Assembly: GCA_003116995.1 (NCBI GenBank)
Contig: BDSL01000005.1
Coordinates: forward strand, 1,116,001-1,180,000
Length of the DNA: 64,000 nucleotides
Direction: 5' to 3'
Source of the DNA: Yamagishiella unicocca
Lineage: Eukaryota; Chlorophyta; Chlorophyceae; Chlamydomonadales; Volvocaceae
Shown: positions 47,601 through 58,900 of the stretch, in pieces
Position numbering within the stretch: the first letter of the stretch is position 1
Layout of the letters: every line of letters starts with the position of its first letter
Notes under the pieces: generated by a model
What the model was told of the DNA's origin: nothing
The model's input: only the letters and a program-made list of their open reading frames with translations
Databases searched by the model: none
Position numbers and translations under genes: made by a program

Positions 47601-50600
47601 AGGGGCTGTGAGCCACCCGGAGGGGCCAGGGTGTTCGTCCATGCGCCGCGAAGGCGCGAAGACTCCATGGATCCATTGCAGTCCCTGTGTACCCGTCCAT
47701 GCATGCTCGCCGCGCACTCCGTCTGATGCCCCGCCCGGTCCTCACCCACTAGTCCGCCCCATCCCAGCGACGCTTGCCCGCACCGAGCCCGCCGCCAACC
47801 CGGCTGGCCCTGGCCCAGCTAACTAGTAATTATTATGCCTCATTCTCCTCGTGTCGATACACCGGTTTTCCCCCACCGCTCCAGGCAGCCCTGAGGGCCT
47901 TATCCTCGAATCGCTCCGATATGGCTGGGGCCAACCTGCTGCAGAGGCAGCTGCTGCCCCAGGCGCGAGCGGCGCAGAAGCATATGGCGGGCGCGTACGG
48001 CAAGCCAGTCGGCGGGATCAACGCCCTGATAGCCAGGCCGATGCCCCCCAAGCAGAATCCAGGGGGCAGGCCGGCGGCTGGGGCCAGGGCGCCGTCCCCC
48101 GGTCCCGGCGGCGGCGCCGCTGCCGCGGCGCCTGGCACGGGGGCGTACGGCACCGTCGCGGACTACGAAGGTGTCGCCCCCGCTGCTGGCGGCAGCGGCG
48201 CCGGCGCTGGCGGCGGCGGCAAGCGGTCGTACGGCGCACAGCTGCTTGCTACCATGCAGGAGAGGCAGGTTCTGGAAGATGGTACGGCAGCCAGGAGTGG
48301 GACCTGACCCGGCGCGCATTGCAAGAAAATAGACAAAAGGGAGCCCATCATTGCGAAAGTTGGTTCACTACTATATATGCTGTGCAAGTTTTGGTAAACG
48401 AAAGGAGACTCCGTCTGGGAGGGTATGTCCGATGTTGGGGGGAACGACGGTAAATCCACCTCGGGTTTTTGGGACCTCAGCATCCTGAGTGTCGGTGTGT
48501 TACGTGCCCGGCGCACACGCGGCTTAGGCGCTATCATGGAGCCGTGTCGTGGAAGGGGCTGCCGATACCCCCTGCACCCCCGTCACCGGTACCCCCTGTG
48601 CGGTGCGCGCTGCAGATTGCGACGGCCCCGCGGCGAAGCGACACCGCTCCAACGGCGACGACAAGCGCACGGCAGCCAATGACAGCAAGGTGGGTGCACC
48701 GAGTCAGCTAGCGCGGTGGCTCTTTGAGCCTGCAAATTGGGTCCTCAGTCGTGCGCCATGTCGGTGCCCTGCGGGCTTTCTAATCGTTACGACCGACGTG
48801 CCACCGCCCCCTGCTGCGACCTTCTCCCTCGATCCCCCTACCTCGACAGGCGCGCGCCCTCGCCGCGGCCAGGGCCGCGGGCCATTTCGCCCAGCAGCCA
48901 GGCGGACCCGCGGGTCGCGCCGGTGGAGCCGGAGCCGATGGTACAGCTGTGCGCCGGGCATCCCAACCCGGGGGTGCGGCCGCCGCGCCGTCGCCGTCAG
49001 CGGCGGCGGCGGCGATCGGAGGTGCTGGCGCCAACCGCCTGCCAGCCCGATTCGCGATGCCGCCGCCGCTGTCCCCAGCCCTGGCCAGCCTCCTCAAACC
49101 TCCCGTGCCAGGCATCACACCCACGGCAGCGGCCGCGGCGGCGGCGGCGCAGACACCAAAGCCGCCGGTGGCGGGCGACGGCTCCAAAGGGCCGGGTCGC
49201 TCCGCCAGCGTGCCGCCGCCGCAGCGCCCGGGTCGCGAGGCAGCCGCCCTGCCCCCAGGACGCCAGGCTGGCAGTGGCGCCGGGCGGCAGTCACAGACCG
49301 GGGGGTCTGGAGGCGAGGACGAGGTGGAGCTTCAGGACGAGGTGGAACTGGAAGGCGACGACGACGCAACTGATCCCCAAGCGGCGGACGTGATGAATGG
49401 GCTGGATCGGGCTGGTGCCGGTGCCGGGCCCTGCGGATCAGGGGATCCTGACGAGATCGAGCTCCTAGATGCGGGTCTGGATCACGGGGGAGATCTTCAG
49501 CCGCAGGACGAGCAGCCGCCGCCGGTGGAACGAAACGAAACGCTGCAGCAGAGGCAGGAGCAGCAGAGAGGTGCTGGTGGGATAGGGGCCGGTGCAGGAG
49601 CGGCCAACGGCACCAACCGCATCGAGCGGTTAGGCGTTGAAACGGAAAACGACCCGGAGGACAGTTGCGGTCTAAACGAGCTGCTGGAGCTGTTCCCGGA
49701 GCTGCAGGACGAGGAGGAGGAGGCTGAGGAGCAGGAGCGGGGCGGGCCATCGGAAGTTGAGGGGGAAGAGGTGCGGGGGGCAGCTGAGGCCGGGCAGGTG
49801 CGGGGGGCAGCTGAGGCCGGGCAGGTGCGGGGGGCAGCTGAGGCCGGGCAGGTGCGGAGCAGAGCTCCTCAGGCGGGTGCGCCGGGCGCAGATGCAGGCC
49901 GCGGGCCAGCCATCGCCGTTGGCGGCACGTCCGGATCCGGGCTGAAAGCGGGCTCCGGGACTGGGCTGCTGCCGCGCGTCGCGGGTTTGATGGCACCGCC
50001 GTCCGCCAAGGCGGCGGAAGCTCGCAAGCAGCAGGCCTCGGCCGCCAAGGCCCGGGCGGAGAAGCTCAAGTCGATTGGGCTGACGGCGGCGGCGGGCGCG
50101 CCGCCGCCCCCGCCCAGGCCACTCGGCGCCGCCAACGCCAGTGTGCAACCAAGGGGTGCGTACGGCAAGACGCTGAACACCAGCGGACCGGCGGCGGCGG
50201 CGGCCCTGGCGGCGGCGAAGGGCTTGCCGATGCCCCGGGGCCCCGCCCGGGCCGCGGCAGCGGCGGGGCAGAACGCGGGCGCGGCGGCGGGGCCCTCTTC
50301 TGCCATGGCGGCGGCGTTTGGGAGCCTGGTGCAGAAGCTTCCGGAGCTGGCAGTGGAGTCGCGGTACGAGGACCTGTCGGAGGAGGCTGCGGGTGAGTAA
50401 GCTGGCGAGGCTAGTGCCTCCGTTTGGAAATCGCGTGCGTGCTCGCTTACACGCTGAGAGCCAGCAAAGCCCCTCGCAGCTCTTGCCATGTTCGACACGG
50501 CACCATACGTGATCCCTTCCTCCGCCTACCTCGTGGTCCATCTACCCTAGATTTCGTATTCGTCCGTTGCCGGTCCAAAGGGGTTTCCTCTCTCCCCGCT

Positions 50601-52005
50601 CCCGGCCCTGCCTCGCCCTCCTCCCCGCCCCCTCAGGCGATGCGGTGCTGTCCATGCTGGAGGGCCTGGAGGCCCGGGATGCGTTGATGCAGCAGCTGGA
50701 CAGCGTGTCGCACCTCAAGGCGAGGCGGCAGCAGGGCGGGCAGGGGGCAGGGGGGCCCGGGATCGCCTGGGGCCGCCTTGGTTGCCGTACAGCCATGCAG
50801 CCAGCCCCCAGGGGGCTGGTTGGGATCACCCAGTCGTGCACCGCAGCCTACCCAGCACTCTCGCCCCACCCCGCAGCTGGCTTGGGGTGGGGAGGTTGGT
50901 CCTTTCGGTTGCGGGCCAGGGCCACACGCTGCGCTGGGAAGAGCCAGGGATTTTGTGTGTCATCTTCAGGGTTGTGTGAAGACGGTTGCCGTCCTCCCTT
51001 CACGTCGATCCTACCCTGCGCTGCCAGGCTCGCACACGCGGCGCACTATCCTGACAGCCTCACCACCCTCCCGCGCCCCTTTGCCTTCCGCTCTCTCCCC
51101 GCCCTCTCCCAGTAGCCAACCCCTAAATCCTAAATCCTAAATCCCTAAAATCCTAAATCCTGAAACCCTCACTTGCCCCCTGCCTCCCGACTGCCCCTCT
51201 GCCTCCGCCTGGGCGAGAGCAGGTGACCGCCTGGCACTGCACCCAGTGCAACCGTCTGTCCGAATACCTGGACAAGCAGTGCAAGGCGGACGGCCACGGC
51301 TTCAGCAAGACCAGCACGCTCAAGCGCTTCTGGACCTGCGACCACTGCAACGCACGCATCACGACGCTGGGAGTGCGCTTCCCAGCCAGCCGCTGCAGCC
51401 GGTGCGCGCTCGTGCAGCCGGCGCCCCTGCAGGCGACCGTAGAGTCGTACCCGTCTTACCTATACATCCATCTATACATCTAGTGGTTTACCTATCTGGT
51501 CAGATGCACCCGTTTGTCACTGCATTTGCACAACTGCGAACCCTTGTGGCACCGACGGGTTCAAACCTGCTCCAGTTCTGCCTCTTCCACCCAGCAAACA
51601 CACGACCGCACGCAAGCGCACTACCGCGTCGCCACCAGTCCGCAACCTCTCTTGTTTGACGCAACTACAGTTCGCGGCATTGCTCCATTCCAGAGCCAAT
51701 ACGGTGACAAACCATTACCCACCTCCCAAAATACCAATATATATACCAACGCCGCCTCTCTGTGTCCGCACGCGCTCCTTTTTGCCGGCTCCAGGTGCAA
51801 CAATCCCTCCCTGGAGTTCACCGCCTGCACCATGTACCGTGGGCCGAGGGAGCTCAAGCCCGCCGGCATGGCCGCCGCCGCCGGGCTGGCCTCAAAGGAG
51901 AACCTCTTCGCGACTCTGGAGCAGCACCCGGAGATGGGCCGCCGCACGTTCAGGTGTGTGGTGGGAGCTGTCGCTCGCGTGCGGTGGGTGGGTGGGCGCG
52001 CGTAG
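44618..52005 (+). CDS. MCM10: DNA replication initiation factor MCM10
   Basis: Fourteen exons: 44618-44828, 44910-44992, 45390-45472, 45988-46049, 46509-46570, 46771-46854, 47049-47177, 47528-47593, 47885-48281, 48616-48689, 48850-50392, 50637-50719, 51223-51401 and 51795-52005; about 1088 residues, all in phase. MCM10 binds DNA and activates the CMG helicase. The OB fold is visible from IIDGYVDRISGFRITKPVIG through LTDDCVFLSLKDIS, WATMAVLVNK, SRWSLSDLAG and HYKELEGSVLLLWSPQ. The zinc finger fits the family pattern CX9CX11CX2H (CRGLRKDGQRC to CEYCPYH). A very long Ala/Gly/Pro-rich and acidic linker, with three GQVRGAAEA units, leads to a C-terminal zinc ribbon (CTQCNR, LKRFWTCDHCNARI, RCSRC). 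Exon 12 fits only a GC donor. The 3' end is uncertain: TTCAG at 51953 may instead splice to 52209, ending at TGA 52256. Confidence 0.93.
51120..51170. repeat. Interstitial telomere-like repeat in MCM10 intron 12
   Basis: A run of CCTAAAT-type units containing one exact CCCTAAAA (51143-51150), the complement of the Chlamydomonas telomere unit TTTTAGGG, lies about 50 bp before the exon 13 acceptor. Most units are degenerate. Confidence 0.6.
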
Positions 52006-52185
52006 GAATGGGGGTCGGCTTTGTGTTGTTGGTCGGTTTAGGGTTTGAGGGTTGATGTCGTGACGATGGGAGGAAAGCATCTTGGGTATCAAAACGAGCG
52101 GGTGCGGGTGCGGCTGTTGGTGCGGTTGTGCGCGTCCTGGGGCGTGCCCCATGTGCCAGTACGGCGCTGCAATGTGCCGTACTGC

Positions 52186-52190
52186 TGTAA
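52186..52190 (+). terminator. TGTAA, candidate poly(A) signal of MCM10
   Basis: TGTAA about 180 nt after the stop at 52005. It supports the shorter 3' end. A second TGTAA at 52573-52577 would serve the alternative spliced end. Confidence 0.45.
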
Positions 52191-52256
52191 CCCCTGATGC
52201 CGTTCCAGATGCGGATGGCGATTGTGTACATGTGCGCGCGGTTGCCTAGCCTCGTG

Positions 52257-53996
52257 ACATCCCTGTCCTATTCCTACGAGAGGAAAGCCGCGAGACGCCG
52301 AGGACGTGGAACCTGACTGCGCTGCAGGTGATTCTCTCATGATCAACCATGCCAGAAGATGGCAACGGCCAACGAGAAGTGGCTGCTGTTAACCGCTGCT
52401 CTGCTCCTGCTGGTGCGCCTGGATGCCCTCCTGGGCTCCCGGCAGTCCAGGGAGGGTGCGGTTTTGGTGTGCACCCCCTCCGGCAATTGCTCCCCACCCT
52501 ACACGCCCCTGCAGCCTCTACAGCCCGCCGTAGTGTGGGTTTATGCAGCGTACTTTTAGCGCCTGGAGCCCATTGTAACAAAGACTACTACCGGCAGGGT
52601 ATAGTCATCTGTGTAGGACAGCAAGGGAGCTCTGTGGCCATTAATGGTCGGGTAGCCTTCCAAATACACATCAATACCATCATGTTCGTCCTTTGCGATA
52701 ATATAGTCCGCGTAGACTTCAAAAGAAGCTGAAAAGGTTCAACCGTCCAGAGGCAAAAACAGCAGCTGCAAGCACCCCAGTGGGTTTTTGCGATGTAGGT
52801 TTCCCTATCAGGAACCGACCGCCAACAAACCTAGCAGACCCGCAACCGGAGAAGCAACGGAGCGCTGCTACGATACAACCAGAACATTTACCCGCCTTAC
52901 ATTCCAGAAAACACAAGCCCCGGGCAGGACACGCCCACCAGAAGACGAGGACAACAAGTGCCGGTAGTAAGGGGTGAATTCTGCCACCACGCAGCAGGGG
53001 CTGATCACAAACCCACATCCATGTCGTCCGGCCCCTCACACACAAGGTGACCGGAACCTACCCGCAGAGAAGCCTCCTGGCCGAAGCCCCACCGCGGTCC
53101 AATCATTTCTAAGAAGCCCCAACGCTGCAAACCCCGGAAAAAAGGGCCCCAAACTCCACCACCCCACGACGGATGGCACGATCCTGGAGATCACTCCCCC
53201 GAATAACACTCTTCAACCCGTAGCCATAAACCAGCGCAGGATTTCCATGGCAATAAAGACGGCCAGGACCACCACATTCCAAACGCAGGGCTGCACGTGC
53301 GGGGGCCCTGTAGCAACCAGACCTGCGCCGGGGTCACCCCTTCACACAGACAGGCTTTGTATGTAACACAGAGGCCACAGCAAGTCGTGCTGAGTGCGAC
53401 GCAAGTAAAGTCCCGCTGCCTACATTCCACCGTAAACAGCGAACAAATGTTGGCGAACAGTCGGATCCATACGCCGTACAGGTGAAACCACCGGGAAGAC
53501 CTGAGCCACGCAAGTCAACAGCAGGGAGTGCCGTGTATCGTGTACGACCCAACATTGGGGCCAGTCGTCGAAATTGATTCCTGCGGTTGCTTTGACTACC
53601 ACTGCAGCGCTATGCGACCCCACCCACCAAACACCAATAAGAGGCCCCCAATGCATGCCTTGATGCCTGTCGTACATGCCGTACGCACGCATGTACCAGA
53701 ACTCATGCAGAAGCTGCCTCACATCCACACGCGCCCTAACACTGTATGACTCGGCGTAGCTTCTACATGTGTGGGGACCGCTACCGTGGCCTGCCTCGAA
53801 AATATTAGTTCACAGCGCATTATCACAGCGATCGGATCGGCTTGCCCAGGCAGGGTCACGTGACCTGCCTTTCCGCTGCCATACAGGCACAGAACACCGT
53901 CCTGGATTAGACGCTTGCACCACGACCTACATCGAGCCCCCTGACACCCCATCGACCCACTGCCATGATTGGCAAGCCCTGGCCGCAGGGCTGCGC
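52257..53996. other. Mostly unassigned region between MCM10 and BTB gene
   Basis: 1.7 kb of lower-GC sequence. The minus strand has some exon-like segments (see 52556-52728, and a hydrophobic frame WNVVVLAVFIAMEILRWF near 53285-53215), but I cannot join them into a convincing gene. An ordinary non-coding spacer or decayed transposon remains possible. Confidence 0.4.
52556..52728 (-). other. Candidate terminal coding exon, unknown protein
   Basis: On the minus strand a pyrimidine-rich acceptor (CCTTTTCAG) precedes 57 open codons, starting in phase 2 and ending in TAA at 52558-52556. The translation is not low-complexity (SFEVYADYIIAKDEHDGIDV, then GYPTINGHRAPLLSYTDDYT) and is balanced in composition, unlike frame shadows here. 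No family is recognised and no upstream exon is secure. Confidence 0.3.
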
Positions 53997-55040
53997 TCAT
54001 GCGTTGTCAAGGGCTGCCGACAGCGCTTTCTGGACAATCTCGCTGCACTCGTTTGCGTCTAGGCCGCCCAAAGTGACGTTCATCGGTATGCCCTTATGAC
54101 CAGGAGGACGCGGAGGACCAAAATTGGTCCGCTCTCCGTCCCAAGTCAGACGAAAGGTCGCATGCTCTTCAATTGGCCTAGAGAAGAAGTGCAAGGCCCC
54201 TGGGTGCGAGGTCATTCTGAAAAACACATTGCCACCGAGCGCCACGTGACTGGGCTGGTACAGCAGGCTGTCCCGGAGGAAGCCCTCGAGTAGGATTTCC
54301 CGCGGCATGCTCTGCAGCACCCGGGGGGAGTAGATACCGGAGGTATTGGGGACGAGTATGGAAGAATCTCCCGACACCAGCTGCGACTTGACGAAGCCCA
54401 TTAGATAGCGTAAAAGCGACGTCAGCTGCAGCCGCCCGGCCAGGTATAGCCACTGCTCCAGCTCGGCTACCAGCGCGGCGGAGAAGGCCGCGTCTACAGG
54501 TTTCAACACTGTTTCGTCGAGGCTTTCTTCGGCATCATACGGCACGGGTGAGTACCAAAGATCCTTCGATTTCTTACTGTACAGACGGCCCTGCAGCATC
54601 AGCCTGGCTGCCACCTCCTCACCCACACGCACCACCAGGCGGCATTGGGCGTCATCAGTCAGCATGCGACCGAGGTCCTCGAGGATCGTATCGCAGCTCA
54701 TGCTGGCGTCGGCGAACAACAGCAGCGGTTTGGCCTCTTCGAGGGTTGTGAGTGGCGTCAGGCGGCGGGAGGTGTCGACGTGTGAGTAGATCAAGTCCAG
54801 CCACTGCCGCACAACTACCTCCTTAACGGGCTCCGAATCCCCCTCCAGCACCAGGCTGCGCAAGTCCCAGACAGTAGGCCCGGCATCGTTGCTCTTCGGG
54901 AGATCCTTGACGCATCCGCTGTACAGTTGTAGCACGTCGAAGTGGGCTACTGGCGGATCCGTGCAGCCGTCAACCCATATCACCAGATCGGGCTGCTTGT
55001 CGCGCAGAAGAAAAGTGGAGCTGCGCTGCCGCTTGCTCAT
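53997..55040 (-). CDS. BTB/POZ-domain protein, single exon
   Basis: An intronless frame of 347 residues from the ATG at 55040 (context CTGCCATGAGC). The frame stays open upstream to an ATG at 55175, but the shorter start gives a natural N-terminus before the domain. Residues 15-125 fit a BTB/POZ fold: DLVIWVDG, VAHFDVLQLYSGCVKDL, VWDLRSLVLEGDSEPV, WLDLIYSHVDTSRRLTPL and LLLFADASMSCDTILEDL. The C-terminal 200 residues (EQWLYLAGRLQLTSLLRYLM; ending LDANECSEIVQKALSAALDN) are helical and unrecognised. BTB proteins commonly act as cullin-3 adaptors or dimerisation modules. Similar stand-alone BTB genes are numerous in Chlamydomonas-type genomes. The lack of introns, unusual in this window, fits a retro-duplicated or lineage-expanded family member. 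Confidence 0.78.
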   Translation of the reverse strand: MSKRQRSSTFLLRDKQPDLVIWVDGCTDPPVAHFDVLQLYSGCVKDLPKSNDAGPTVWDLRSLVLEGDSEPVKEVVVRQWLDLIYSHVDTSRRLTPLTTLEEAKPLLLFADASMSCDTILEDLGRMLTDDAQCRLVVRVGEEVAARLMLQGRLYSKKSKDLWYSPVPYDAEESLDETVLKPVDAAFSAALVAELEQWLYLAGRLQLTSLLRYLMGFVKSQLVSGDSSILVPNTSGIYSPRVLQSMPREILLEGFLRDSLLYQPSHVALGGNVFFRMTSHPGALHFFSRPIEEHATFRLTWDGERTNFGPPRPPGHKGIPMNVTLGGLDANECSEIVQKALSAALDNA

Positions 55041-55931
55041 GGCAGTAAAGGGCGAGACAAGGCGAGGATAATACCGTACTGCAAACCAGAGGGGCACAGG
55101 GAACGAGGTTTGGGCGTCAGGATGCTGAAGGGCAATCAACGTGCGATGGCCAGGTGCATCAGAGATAAGTGCCATGAGCGACAAGGGCGACAGTGTCCTG
55201 GAGATGTGTCGCGCACGTTATGGGGTGTACAGTTCCAACTCTTCGCTTTGCAAAAGGAAATCGGAGCTGCGCCGCTGCGCTCTCTTGGCCACGAAGAATA
55301 AGATAGAGTGATGAAGGTGATTCTAGATTTGGGTGCGGGTGGCCGTTTGGACATATGGCCACATAGCCAGCTTGCCGGCCCGCCCACTTCCAGGAAACAG
55401 GCATTACAGCTCTTGCGTGATTCCACCGCGCAATCTGACGGGTGCAATCGTCAACTGCTCTACCTGCACCTTAGCACATACCTGTAGAGCGGCGAGGGGA
55501 TTTCACGTTCCGATGCCGCTAAAGTTGGTGAGCAAGCAGCCGCGTCCGGGCTTCAGCACGCGACGCCCGGTCTATGGCACAGCGGCCCACTGAGGTGTCG
55601 AGAAAACCACAAAATGATAGCCAAAGGTAAGTCGCACATGTAAGCGCACTACTCGACGGCAACTATGCCCAGCGTCCCTTGCGTCTTGGCCTGGCTTATA
55701 CTGCAGTCAAAAGCTTTTTAAAGGGATGCATCTGACCGAAGCGTGTAACGAATGCGGCGTGGTGAGGACACCTTGCATGACTTTGGTTGCAATGTTCGTA
55801 CTTCAGTTGCATTTACTCGACCCTTAGCCTGGAGAGAAGGAGGTTAGGCAAGAATCAACCCCAATATAACTGTTTGTGTTTAGAGTGGGTAGGCTCGGGC
55901 CTTTAGGCAACGTTCCCGAAGCGCGAGCAGC
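55041..55931. promoter_or_regulatory. Divergent intergenic region, BTB gene and anticodon-domain gene
   Basis: About 890 bp between two divergent start codons, AT-richer than the genes. It should contain both promoters. No clear TATA box or repeat seen. Confidence 0.45.
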
Positions 55932-58900
55932 ATGGCGGCCGAACGTGATGGCCCAAAGAAGAAGTCAAAGAAGCTCTTGTCCAACGAATTGGATATCGTC
56001 AAGAATAAACGCAAGCGGTACGCTTCTTGTTTCCGTCCGCGCCGCCGACATAGCCAGCGACAGCCCTCGTCCCGCGACCTGTCTTCGCGCTCACATCTAT
56101 CCGCATCGTCCGTGTCGGTTGGCACTCACAAGCCCGACAATTTTCACGCGCAGGGACGGCGAGGCCGCCGTTCCATCGGAGCAACCTGCCAAAGCGGCCA
56201 TCGAGGAGCCTCCCACCGCAGCGGCGCCAGAGTTGAAGGAAGCCGCCGGCGGTCCCGCGCGTAAGAAGCAGCGGCGCCATAAGCGTGGGCCGGCAGGCGA
56301 GGAGCAGCTGCCCGCAGACCCGGAGGAGGCTGCGCGGCGGAAACGCCAGCGGGAGCTGCAGGTGTGGCCTCCCGCTGGTGCCAGTACGACATGACGACGT
56401 GGTCGTACTGGACGCAAAGTCTTGAGCGCCTTGCGGCTGTTCATATAATTGAGGGTTTCAGGACCGGGTCAATAAGGTGCAGGGTTTAAGATTGGGCCTA
56501 GCGGCGGTGGGTTGTTACGGGGGCAGCAACAAATGAGGGGCAAGTGAGGGCCATGAGGCTGTTTCGTCTGCAGCGAGCGTCCCCTTTATCTCCTCCCTGC
56601 CCTCCCTTAACTATTCGCCAGTTAGTTTCTGCCCTCCGTTTCCTTATGTCGTGTAACCGAGTCTTCTCGCCCCTTCCCCCTCCCAGGAGCGAGCCCGCAA
56701 GCTGCGAGCTGAGGGCAAGGGCTACGTGGCACCCCGCAAGGGCGCCCAGCCGCCCAAGGAGCCGCAGCAAGGAGCCGCCGGCGGGGCTAAAGGGGACAAG
56801 GGAGCGGCCGGGGACAAGAAGGGCCGGAACTACCTAGGGGACAAGACCCCCGGCTGGCGGCCATTTAGCTCCGTGGAGGTGGGTCGGTGGGCTGATATGG
56901 GTTGACGTCGTCTGATGTGGGCTGATATGGGTTGATGTCGTCTGATGTGGGCTGATGTGGGTTGATGTCGTCTGATGTGGGCTGATGTGGGTTGATGTCG
57001 TCTGATGTGGGCTGATGTGGGTTGACGTCGTCTGATGTGGGCTGATGTGGGTTGACGTCGTCTGATGTGGGCTGATGTGGGTTGATGTCGTCTGATGTGG
57101 GCTGATGTGGGTTGATGTCGTCTGATGTGGGCTGACGCGGGTTGACATCGTCTGATGTGGGCTGATGTGCGTTGATGTCGTCTGATGTGGGCTGATGTGG
57201 GTTGACGTCGTCTGATGTGGGCTGACGTGGGTTGACGTCGTCTGATGTGGGCTGATGTGGGTTGACGTCGTCTGATGTGGGCTGATGTGGGTTGACGTCG
57301 TCTGATGTGGGCTGATGTGGGTTGACGTCGTCTGATGTGGGCTGATGTGGGTTGACGTCGTCTGATGTGGGCTGATGTGGGTTGACGTCGTCTGATGTGG
57401 GCTGATGTGGGTTGATGTCGTCTGATGTGGGCTGATGTGGGTTGACGTCGTCTGATGTGGGCTGATGCGGGTTGACTGTCCGCAGTTGGGTGGGCTGCTG
57501 CTGCAGCTGCTGTGGGCAAGGAGGGCGTCATGATCAGGTCGGGTCGGAGCTCTGACCCATGTCGCCGGTGGTGTTGCCGCAGCCGCTGCCGCTCCCCCAG
57601 GCCTCAGCAGCACCCCCTCGGCCCCCCTCGCACCCCGCATGGCACTACCCGGGGTGGCACACCGAGCCGCACTGGGGCTGCAGGTTGGCTGCGGAGCCCC
57701 ATTACTCGCGCATGCCCCGCCCACAGCCCCCACCACTTCACCCGTCTCGGCACCGCCCCACCCCACCTCCGTCTTTTCCTCACCCAAGTTCTCCAGCATG
57801 CATCTCGAAGTGTCTGTTTTGAACGGTTTTCCTCGCATCCACGGGTCTTCCTTGCAACCCCTTTCCAGTATCGGCCGACCCACGGGCCTCCTCCCTCCCC
57901 CGCCCGTCCCATCAGGTCATCGTGCTGCCCATCTTTTGGAACAACAACAAGGAGGAGAAGACCGCGGTGCTGACGGCCTCGGAGCGAGCCCGGGACATCT
58001 TGGTGTCAGCAGGGCTGAGTGCGGACATGGACGCGTGCAACAAGTATACGCCGGGGCAGAAGATGAAGTACTGGTAAGGCGGGGCGTGCGCGGGAGGGGG
58101 CTGGCGGGTTAGAGTTGGGAGTTGGCGGTTCGGTCGGGGGATTGGGGAGTCGGCCTCTGACGGCCGATGGCGCACGGTTTTTCAACGGCAGCAGCCGGAT
58201 GGCGAGGTGGGCCGCAATGCGGTGGACCGTGCCTTAGATCACACCAGGGAGGCACCGCCGGATAGGGGTGCCACCAGCGGGCAGGGGTGCCAAGGGTTCC
58301 GTAGTACCTCGCAGGTGCCGCCGCCGTGCGCGGGGCCGGGGCGGGCCGGGGCCGAGCGGGGGTTGGGGGCCCACGGCAAGCTACGGACAAAGCACACATC
58401 ATCAAAGGTCTAAAAGGGTGTGGGTCGACAGTGATGTACGGGGGCCCGGCTGGGCGGCGGCGAGTTGCAGGACTTGCAGCTATGCGTGCGGCCGTACGCT
58501 GACACAGTCCTTCGCCTCACCCTGCCCCACCCCGGCCCCCGACACCGCTCCTCAAACTCGTCACAGGGAGACGATGGGCGTTCGGGTGCGTGTGGAGCTG
58601 GGGCCCCGAGACGTTGTCAACGGCAACTGCGTTGTGGCCCTGTCCACCAAGGCGCCCGGTGGGTCGGTGGGTCGGTGGATGGGCTGCCGTGACCAGCTGC
58701 GTGGGCGGGACCATGATGAGTCACACCATTTCAGAGGGAAGCCGGTGCTCCCGGTGCATCCTGTCGTACGGCCATATGGGTCCGCTGCGGCACGGAGGCC
58801 CCGACAGCTTCCCTCTTGTAACGGCGGTTTTTGGTGGTCCTCGTCTTAGTGCATACGTCTTCCCCTTTCACCGTCTCCTATGTCTCCTATGTCGTGTAAC

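Noticed and set aside
56830..57883. Minus-strand frames with QPTSAHIRRR or HISPHQTTST repeats
   Set aside because: 30-bp minisatellite inside an intron of the anticodon-domain gene; flanking exons join in phase on the plus strand.
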